Shown: piece by piece, positions 7,424 to 12,420 of the stretch
Position numbering within the stretch: position 1 is the stretch's first letter
How the letters are laid out: each line of letters opens with the position of its first letter
Assembly: GCA_013044465.1 (NCBI GenBank)
Contig: JABEUL010000028.1
Coordinates: forward strand, 1 to 12,420
Reading direction: 5' to 3'
Source: Acidimicrobiales bacterium
GTDB lineage: Bacteria > Actinomycetota > Acidimicrobiia > Acidimicrobiales > JABEUL01
Length of the DNA stretch: 12,420 nucleotides
Translations under genes and position numbers: made by a program
Notes under the pieces: generated by a model
Database searches by the model: none
What the model was told of the DNA's origin: nothing
What the model saw: only the letters and a program-made list of their open reading frames with translations

Positions 7424-8947
7424 ATGAGCGACACTCCAGCAGAACAAGGCGAGAATTCAGAAATTAACAATGAGACCCAGAGTCAATTGTGGGCAAACTC
7501 ATGGAATCAAGGCCCAAATAACTTTGACAACGAACAAAAAAACGACGGGCCATCTCTTGGGCCAAGTGTGAATCCGCCATTTCAAGTACCACTTGCGTCG
7601 AATCCAGCGGAAGTAGCCAATGTCAGAGCTCCAGTTCAGTCACAAGGATTTGGCTCGCATTACCCACAAGCTGCTGGTTACTATGGCCAACAATCGTATC
7701 CACAGTGGAACCATCAGGGAGGCCCATACCCATATTCGAACCCTGGATATGGGGGTTTTGGTGGCTATCCACCTCATCCTGGCTACCCATACGGCACTCC
7801 GCTTCCACCATTTGCTAACCAACCTGGAAAATCACCGAAGTCTGTTCCCACATTTGTTTACATTGTCATAGCGGCGGTTTGCATTTTAATTGGAGTAAGT
7901 GCAGGCGTAGGAGCTTCACTTTACGTAAACCACTCCTCGCCAACTTACGGTGGCTTGAATCAAACTTCACCCACTACACAAAATTCCGGGACACCATCTT
8001 CCTCACTTCCAACGTCTCTCTCTGCCGTAAATAATGGGATAGTTGATGTCAATACCAACCTCCAGTACATGCAGGCCCAGGCGGCTGGAACTGGAATTGT
8101 CCTGAACTCAAGTGGACTTATCCTCACCAATAACCACGTGATAGATGCAGCCACTCAAATTACAGTAACCGACATTGGCAATGGGAAGACATATTCGGCA
8201 AAAGTAATTGGATTCGACAAAGTTGATGATGTCGCAGTAATTCAGGCCCAAGGAGCATCCGGCTTGGCAGTCGCTCCCCTAGGGGATTCTTCAAAAGTCG
8301 CCACTGGTGATGCCGTAACTGCCCTAGGAAATGCTGGAGGAGTTGGCGGAAAACCATCCGTCGCCAAAGGTTCGATTATTGCCACCGACCAATCCATAAC
8401 TGCAAGTAGTGACATCTCAAATACTTCAGAGCAACTAACTAACATGCTCAAGACTAATGCTGACATTGTACCAGGCGACTCTGGAGGTCCGTTGGTTAAT
8501 TCTTCCGGACAAGTTATAGGAATTGATACTGCCGGATCATCTGGATTTCAGCTTCAGGCATCCAATGCTGCTGGGTTCGCTATTCCAATAAATAAGGCTA
8601 TGGGTATTGAAAGTCAAATTGTCAAAGGACAATCCTCATCAAAGATTCACATCGGTGAAATGGGGTTCTTGGGAGTGAGCGTTGAAAACCCAACCGCAGG
8701 AAACGCACCTTCACCTTCAGGGGCTGTCATAGCTGGCTTTTTGCAAAACTCACCTGCCCAAGCGGCTGGAATGACTGTTGGTGACGAGATAACGGCTGTT
8801 AATGGCTCATCTGTCAGTGACACTAACTCACTGAGCAATATAATGCTTCAGTTCCACCCAGGTAATACAATCACAATTTCTTACCTAACACCGGCTGGAG
8901 CTACCCAAAGCGCAACAGTTACCCTCGTAGTTGGACCAGCTGCTTAA
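7424..8947 (+). CDS. HtrA/DegP-type membrane-anchored serine protease with PDZ domain
   Basis: A 507-residue trypsin-like protease of the HtrA family, which degrades or trims misfolded extracytoplasmic proteins. The cytosolic N-terminal 140 residues are rich in Pro, Gly, Tyr and Gln. One membrane segment (about 143-169, FVYIVIAAVCILIGVSAGVG) places the rest outside the membrane. A Ser/Thr/Asn-rich linker leads to the protease domain. The catalytic triad is complete: H238 in TNNHVID, D269 in VDDVAVIQ, and S353 in VPGDSGGPL. A C-terminal PDZ domain (about 410-505) contains GFLQNSPAQAAGMTVGDEI, the usual substrate-tail binding unit. The layout matches actinobacterial PepD/HtrA proteins; which paralogue it represents cannot be told. 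An ATG with a strong ribosome site fixes the start. It appears to stand alone, with tRNA-Arg upstream and an insertion sequence starting 64 bp after its stop. Confidence 0.95.
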   Translation: MSDTPAEQGENSEINNETQSQLWANSWNQGPNNFDNEQKNDGPSLGPSVNPPFQVPLASNPAEVANVRAPVQSQGFGSHYPQAAGYYGQQSYPQWNHQGGPYPYSNPGYGGFGGYPPHPGYPYGTPLPPFANQPGKSPKSVPTFVYIVIAAVCILIGVSAGVGASLYVNHSSPTYGGLNQTSPTTQNSGTPSSSLPTSLSAVNNGIVDVNTNLQYMQAQAAGTGIVLNSSGLILTNNHVIDAATQITVTDIGNGKTYSAKVIGFDKVDDVAVIQAQGASGLAVAPLGDSSKVATGDAVTALGNAGGVGGKPSVAKGSIIATDQSITASSDISNTSEQLTNMLKTNADIVPGDSGGPLVNSSGQVIGIDTAGSSGFQLQASNAAGFAIPINKAMGIESQIVKGQSSSKIHIGEMGFLGVSVENPTAGNAPSPSGAVIAGFLQNSPAQAAGMTVGDEITAVNGSSVSDTNSLSNIMLQFHPGNTITISYLTPAGATQSATVTLVVGPAA

Positions 8948-9011
8948 GGCCAACTTAGCAACCAGCTGGAACGCAATGCCTTCTCAAAACTGGCCCTTAT
9001 GTATGTGGTTA

Positions 9012-9035
9012 CTAATAAACCCATAAGTAAGGGCG
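9012..9035 (+). repeat. Left terminal inverted repeat of the IS
   Basis: Begins CTAATAAACCCATAAGTA and pairs with 10112-10089. The only mismatch is at position 19 (A9030 versus C in the right end read inward). Confidence 0.9.
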
Positions 9036-9054
9036 TATATGGTAAACTGTATCT

Positions 9055-10086
9055 ATGAAAGTCGATGGCAGGGCATTACATCACAAAACTTTAGAAGAAC
9101 TTCGTCATAGGACTGTACACCAGATCACTCACGAAGGAATAAAACCTAAAACTGCTGCTGATGTCTTAGGCTTTAATGTACGGACAATCCAAAAGTGGCT
9201 CAAGAAATATGGAGCGGGTGGTGACGAGGCGCTAGAGGCTATTCCGTTATTTGGCAGACCAAAGAAACTAGACAAAAAGCAGTTAAATGCCATTCGCAAG
9301 ATTGTTGTAGATAAGAACCCACTTCAGTTGAAATTCCAGTTTGCTCTTTGGACATGTGAGATGGTGCAAGAACTTATAAAGGATAAATATGGAGTATCAC
9401 TTGCTCTATCAAGTGTTGCCAGGATGTTACACGAGATGGGACTTTCAGTACAGAAGCCAAAGTATAAAGCGTGGCAGCAAGATAGCGAAGCAGTTGAGAA
9501 ATGGCGGAGTGAGGACTATCCAAACATAGTCAAGCAAGCTAAAAAGCACGGAGCAGAGATATACTTCCAGGATGAGGCAGGTGTTCGCTCAGATTACCAT
9601 GCAGGTACCACCTGGGGTGAAAAAGGAAGTACTCCCTTAATTGAGACAACTGGCGCAAGATTCTCAGTAAATATGATTTCAGCAATATCGCCACGTGGGA
9701 AATTACGATTCATGTGTACTAAAGGAAATGTAACTTCACCAGTATTTATTGAATTCTTAAAGAGGCTAGTCCATAATACCGAGAAACCTATCTATCTAAT
9801 AGTGGATGGACACCCAACACACAAGGCTAAATTAACCAAACAATATGTTGAGAGTACAAATGGTAAGTTAACGCTATTCTTCCTTCCTGCCTACTCGCCT
9901 CAGCTTAATCCAGATGAATCAGTTTGGAGAGAGGTCAAAGCACATGGAGTTGGAAGAACAACCGTATCAGGACCTGACCATTTAAAACAACTTGTAGTTT
10001 CAAAGCTGCACCAATTACAGAAATCCCCAGCATTACTTAGAGGCCTATTTAAAACTTCAGAGCTAGCTTATATTACCTCCGCATAA
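9055..10086 (+). CDS. IS630-family transposase
   Basis: A 343-residue DDE transposase that cuts and joins the ends of the surrounding element. N-terminal helix-turn-helix DNA-binding region at about 20-60 (KTAADVLGFNVRTIQKWLKKYG), followed by a winged-helix-like segment at about 70-140 with LALSSVARMLHEMGL. The catalytic acidic triad is D173 in YFQDEAGVRSDYH, D251 in LIVDGHPTHKAK and E288 in SPQLNPDESVW, with 36 residues between the second and third. No frameshift or internal stop is present, so the enzyme may be active. The ATG at 9055 has no Shine-Dalgarno sequence; TATGGT/TAAACT about ten bases upstream could be a -10, giving a leaderless transcript. It converges with the minus-strand gene to the right. 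Confidence 0.95.
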   Translation: MKVDGRALHHKTLEELRHRTVHQITHEGIKPKTAADVLGFNVRTIQKWLKKYGAGGDEALEAIPLFGRPKKLDKKQLNAIRKIVVDKNPLQLKFQFALWTCEMVQELIKDKYGVSLALSSVARMLHEMGLSVQKPKYKAWQQDSEAVEKWRSEDYPNIVKQAKKHGAEIYFQDEAGVRSDYHAGTTWGEKGSTPLIETTGARFSVNMISAISPRGKLRFMCTKGNVTSPVFIEFLKRLVHNTEKPIYLIVDGHPTHKAKLTKQYVESTNGKLTLFFLPAYSPQLNPDESVWREVKAHGVGRTTVSGPDHLKQLVVSKLHQLQKSPALLRGLFKTSELAYITSA

Positions 10087-10088
10087 TG

Positions 10089-10112
10089 CGCCCGTACTTA
10101 TGGGTTTATTAG
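10089..10112 (-). repeat. Right terminal inverted repeat of the IS
   Basis: Read inward on the minus strand it begins CTAATAAACCCATAAGTAC and matches the left end at 23 of 24 bases. It is followed outward by TA. Confidence 0.9.
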
Positions 10113-10130
10113 TAAAATACCTTGAAGCAG

Positions 10131-10156
10131 ATCACCTTCTGTGATGCCATGGTGAT
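10131..10156. repeat. Two mutually exclusive small hairpins right of the IS
   Basis: ATCAC (10131-10135) can pair with GTGAT (10141-10145), or ATCACC (10131-10136) with GGTGAT (10151-10156), the latter followed by TCTTTCAT. Before IS insertion this would have been about 80 nt after the htrA stop, so it may be htrA's original transcript end. The evidence is weak. Confidence 0.3.
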
Positions 10157-10239
10157 TCTTTCATCGTGAGATATTCATTACAGAAAACTTAATCGGTTGT
10201 CTGCAAAATGGCGATTTAGCAATCAGAATAAGTATTTTT

Positions 10240-10260
10240 AAAAACAACTTTTTTCAGTTG
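10240..10260 (-). terminator. Probable intrinsic terminator of the repeat-containing membrane protein gene
   Basis: On the minus strand, 10 nt after the stop codon, CAACT (10260-10256) pairs with AGTTG (10249-10245) around a GAAAAA loop and is followed immediately by five T. The stem is short and only moderately GC, so termination strength is uncertain. Confidence 0.5.
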
Positions 10261-10270
10261 CCAAACCTTT

Positions 10271-11269
10271 TTAGCCTGAGTTTGCACTAGTTGTTGTAGG
10301 CAAATTCCCAGAACTGCCAGAGGAGCCGCTACTACCGGAGTTGCCAGAGTTAGTAGTAGTGGAACCGCTATTTCCTGAATTGCCGGAGTTGCCAGAGTTG
10401 GTAGTAGTGGAACCGCTATTTCCTGAATTACCAGAGTTGCCAGAGGTGGTAGTAGTGGAACCGCTATTTCCTGAATTGGATGGTGTGTTTTGAAGGTAAA
10501 CATACCAAGTTCCTTTTAATTTCTCACAAGGAACTGTGAATATAGCACCATTTGAACTAACATCTGACCATGCCTTGGCAAATGAGGTGCTCCCCGAGGG
10601 AAGACCTTCACTTGGATTGCTGTTTGTTTGGCACTGTTTACCACTCATTTGAGCGAAAACACCACCACATACTTGCCCTACCACGGTTACCAAAGCTTCG
10701 GTTCCACTGACCTGATAATTCGCAGCTTTAAGTGATCCAGAGAACTTGCCCCCACTAGTAATACCCTTAACGAAGGAATTGCACTTGGAAGTTGTTACCC
10801 CAGTGGCATACTGACAGGTCGCACTCGTGTTCTTGGAAAAAAGTGCTGACATGAAATTATTTACTGCACCAGTAGGATTATCGGAGCTTGACGATAGTAT
10901 CAAATAACCGGCGATTCCGCCGCCAATCAAGAGCACTACCACTATCACAATTGCAACTATTAGTCCGGCCTTTGACTTTTTAGGAGTTACAGGTTGGCCC
11001 ATTGGAGCAGCAGACTGGAATCCTCCTTGCATTTGAGGCTGGTATCCCTGAGGCTGAGCTCCAAATCCGGGCTGAGGCTGGTATCCCGGCTGAGGCTGAG
11101 CTCCAAATCCGGGCTGGGGTGTACCAGGTATTGGAGCTTGGTTCTGAGGCTGAGGGGGGTTTTGGGTAGGAGGCGTTGGTGCTCCAGTTGGCTGGGTATA
11201 GACATTAGGTGGATACCATTTCCCATCTTGTCCTTGGATCCAATCGCTTCCACCGGGTACGTTGCTCAT
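10271..11269 (-). CDS. Single-pass membrane protein with DGKWYPP N-terminus and NSG repeat tail
   Basis: Predicted 332 residues; function unknown. The cytosolic N-terminus has SDWIQGQDGKWYPPN (8-22), a motif I recall from many Acidimicrobiia membrane proteins, then a Pro/Gln/Gly-rich region with a 13-14-residue repeat (about 52-80). One membrane helix lies at 101-125, preceded by positive residues (PKKSK), so the C-terminal part should be outside. The extracytoplasmic domain (about 130-262) begins PTGAVNNFMSALF and recalls small NTF2-like/DUF4878-type domains. It has five Cys (152, 163, 201, 213, 248), suggesting disulfides. The tail is a 16-residue repeat of Asn, Ser, Gly and Thr. ATG at 11269 is chosen because AAAGAGG lies six bases upstream; the frame stays open 17 codons further up without such support. 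The partial gene to the right encodes a paralogue of its outer domain. Confidence 0.85.
   Translation of the reverse strand: MSNVPGGSDWIQGQDGKWYPPNVYTQPTGAPTPPTQNPPQPQNQAPIPGTPQPGFGAQPQPGYQPQPGFGAQPQGYQPQMQGGFQSAAPMGQPVTPKKSKAGLIVAIVIVVVLLIGGGIAGYLILSSSSDNPTGAVNNFMSALFSKNTSATCQYATGVTTSKCNSFVKGITSGGKFSGSLKAANYQVSGTEALVTVVGQVCGGVFAQMSGKQCQTNSNPSEGLPSGSTSFAKAWSDVSSNGAIFTVPCEKLKGTWYVYLQNTPSNSGNSGSTTTTSGNSGNSGNSGSTTTNSGNSGNSGNSGSTTTNSGNSGSSGSSGSSGNLPTTTSANSG
10334..10477 (-). repeat. 48-bp tandem repeat, three copies
   Basis: GGAACCGCTATTTCCTGAAT recurs at 10361, 10409 and 10457, exactly 48 bp apart, with few differences between copies. Each unit encodes 16 residues of the type GSTTTNSGNSGNSGNS in the protein tail. 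Copy number could vary by slippage without shifting the frame. Confidence 0.9.
11034..11116 (-). repeat. 39-42-bp direct repeat coding Gln/Pro/Gly-rich segment
   Basis: AGGCTGAGCTCCAAATCCGG starts at 11051 and again at 11093, and TGAGGCTGGTATCCC at 11034 and 11073. It encodes two copies of a PGFGAQPQ-GYQPQ type unit in the cytosolic N-terminus of the membrane protein. Confidence 0.8.
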
Positions 11270-11725
11270 CCTAAACCTCTTTACAATAGATAGATTTGCT
11301 AATGAAATAGAAACTATCACACTGACGCTGTTTTAGCCATACTTTATTAAATGTCTTCAATAAAGCACTCCTAATTAGCACTTACTGACCCAATAAATTA
11401 CTCTAACTTACCATGTGCTTCATAAGGCCGTACCGCACAGTACCTGGATAAATGCACCTTTCATTGAACCTATATTACAGATTCAAGTGAAATGCCAATA
11501 TGGAAGGACATTGAGCTATTTCAGCGGAAAATATACCACTTTTATTCCTATTGCCCAAAGGGAAATTAGTTCCGATAAGTCAAATTAACTTTCAAGTCAT
11601 TCTGAGCTGTCGGGAAATGACATCACAGCAACGATAAGTGCTCGTTAACAATTAATGAGCAAACATAGATTTATCAATTTGTCGGGCGCACAATTGACAT
11701 CAAAAAGTGAAAATGCTATTCCCAT
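11270..11725. other. Intergenic region between the two paralogous genes
   Basis: 456 A/T-rich bases with no supported gene on either strand. It holds the ribosome site of the left gene (AAAGAGG, 11282-11276) and a near-palindrome at 11639-11661. I find no convincing promoter hexamers. The length suggests the two genes are not a tight operon. Confidence 0.5.
11639..11661. repeat. 23-bp near-palindrome
   Basis: TGCTCGTTAA and TTAATGAGCA form a 10-bp stem with one G-T pair around a CAA loop. It lies about 65 nt downstream of the stop of the right-hand gene, with no T-tract, so it could be a transcript-end hairpin or an operator for the left gene, about 370 bp away. Confidence 0.45.
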
Positions 11726-12420
11726 TTAGGAGGTCGGAAAACCATTTGCTTGCCAATCCATTGAAATTGACTGGGAAGCCCCACTAACAATAATGCCCAG
11801 TGGGCTTTCAACGCCCATTGTGCATTCACTGGCTGAAACAGTTGTTGTGCTCGCACCATATGTGGTTCCGCTGGGAGGATTTAGATTGCTGTTTGGAAAT
11901 GTGGTTGGCATGCTGACATTCGATTTATTTATGAAAATTGCGTAACATCTACTGGTCTCACTCGAGTAAGCGACTGCCTCTGCAATTTGACTTAGATTTC
12001 CCGAAGTGCCACCAGTGCCAACCTGGACCTCGTTAGGACCACTTGGTCTCGTAGCCACATAGAAAATAGTGGGATCTCCTTGCTGCAACTGAGTAACTAT
12101 ATTTGTCCCCGCCAAATAAAAAGTCCTCAAATTTTCTAAATACACTGCATTTAGCTCAATTATGGCATTACCCAGATTTGACTCTGCTTGTCGACTTCCC
12201 GTAGGAGAGCCAATATTTCCTGAGTTTCCAGAATTTGCCGAGGTATTTTGCAGGTAAACATACCAAGTACCGTTTGCCTTCTCACACGGGGCCACAAAAT
12301 TATCAGAACTGCTTGATGTCGCATTCACCCAAGCTTGGCTAAATGTTGTACTTCCAGTTGGGAGGCCATAATTTGGATTGCTGTTAGATGTGCACCTGTT
12401 TCCGTTACTCTGTGCCCCAG
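11726..12420 (-). CDS. Partial gene: paralogous outer domain fused to a pilin-like C-terminal domain
   Basis: 230 residues are visible; the 5' end lies beyond the right edge. The frame is open to the edge, and a GTG at 12328 is internal because similarity to the left neighbour continues above it (NSNPNYGLPTGSTTFSQAW). The first part (to about residue 58) parallels the neighbour's outer domain, sharing NSNP, GLP-GST, PCEK and GTWYVYLQNT, then a short NSGNSG linker. From about residue 75, RQAESNLGNAIIELNAVYLE starts a domain resembling the globular part of actinobacterial type IV pilins: a helix remnant, PSGPNEVQVGTGG strands, SRCYAIFIN, GTTYGAST, and a second Cys in ASECTMG that could close the usual C-terminal disulfide. 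The pilin resemblance is from recall and needs a profile or structure check. Probably extracytoplasmic, with a membrane anchor off the window. Confidence 0.8.
   Translation of the reverse strand, partial: GAQSNGNRCTSNSNPNYGLPTGSTTFSQAWVNATSSSSDNFVAPCEKANGTWYVYLQNTSANSGNSGNIGSPTGSRQAESNLGNAIIELNAVYLENLRTFYLAGTNIVTQLQQGDPTIFYVATRPSGPNEVQVGTGGTSGNLSQIAEAVAYSSETSRCYAIFINKSNVSMPTTFPNSNLNPPSGTTYGASTTTVSASECTMGVESPLGIIVSGASQSISMDWQANGFPTS

Larger units (their letters stand above)
9012..10112 (+). mobile_element. Complete IS630-family insertion sequence, 1101 bp
   Basis: The element has 24-bp terminal inverted repeats that match at 23 positions, a single intact DDE transposase gene, and TA on each side (9010-9011 and 10113-10114), as expected for IS630/Tc1-type insertion at TA. 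The transposase stop lies 2 bp inside the right repeat. Near-identical ends and an intact gene suggest recent insertion. Removing the element and one TA would join htrA's 3' flank at ATGTGGT directly to TAAAATACC. Confidence 0.9.

Noticed and set aside
8945..8996. Possible terminator right after htrA (GGCCA ... TGGCC)
   Set aside because: The arms are only 5 bp, about 38 nt apart, and no T-tract follows.
10334..10477. CRISPR-like array
   Set aside because: Units are contiguous, in frame and without unique spacers; this is a protein-coding tandem repeat.
10216..10503. 95-codon minus-strand frame with PLLPTLATP-type repeats
   Set aside because: Alternate reading of the 48-bp tandem repeat within the membrane protein gene; the repeat in the true frame is part of a longer protein with a membrane helix and a ribosome site.

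Overview
The window looks like a chromosomal segment from a mid/low-GC actinobacterium, most likely from the Acidimicrobiia side. Two observations point there. First, the leftward order argS-lysA-hom-thrC is the classic actinobacterial arginyl-tRNA synthetase / lysine / threonine cluster. Second, one membrane protein opens with a W-x-x-x-D-G-K-W-Y-P-P segment, which I recall as common in Acidimicrobiia. The taxonomic call is an inference; no rRNA or other marker is present.

Layout. 1-384: left edge with no convincing gene, one perfect 9-bp hairpin and a possible gene remnant. 385-6672 (minus strand): a compact housekeeping block transcribed right to left, argS > lysA > hom > thrC > a fumarylacetoacetate-hydrolase-family gene. 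Spacings are tight: argS/lysA are 2 nt apart and hom/thrC overlap by 4 nt. Several starts are TTG or GTG, each with a good Shine-Dalgarno sequence. Together these genes charge tRNA-Arg, make lysine from diaminopimelate, and carry out the homoserine and threonine steps; thrB, normally after thrC, is absent here. 6874-6945 (plus): tRNA-Arg(CCG), divergent from argS, so a synthetase and one of its own substrate tRNAs share a 200-bp promoter region. 6946-7423: non-coding, with hairpins, a possible transposon relic and an 11-bp inverted repeat. 7424-8947 (plus): a membrane-anchored HtrA-type serine protease with a PDZ domain.

9012-10112 is a complete IS630-family insertion sequence: intact DDE transposase, 24-bp terminal inverted repeats with one mismatch, and a TA dinucleotide on each side. 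It sits between htrA and the convergent genes to its right.

10271-12420 (minus) holds two related genes for single-pass or secreted proteins, the second running off the right edge. They share an extracytoplasmic domain ending in PCEK...GTWYVYLQN and an Asn-Ser-Gly linker. The first then carries a 16-residue tandem repeat. The second carries a C-terminal domain that resembles the globular part of actinobacterial type IV pilins. This is the least ordinary part of the window. I see no CRISPR array, phage gene, toxin-antitoxin pair or recognised defence system.
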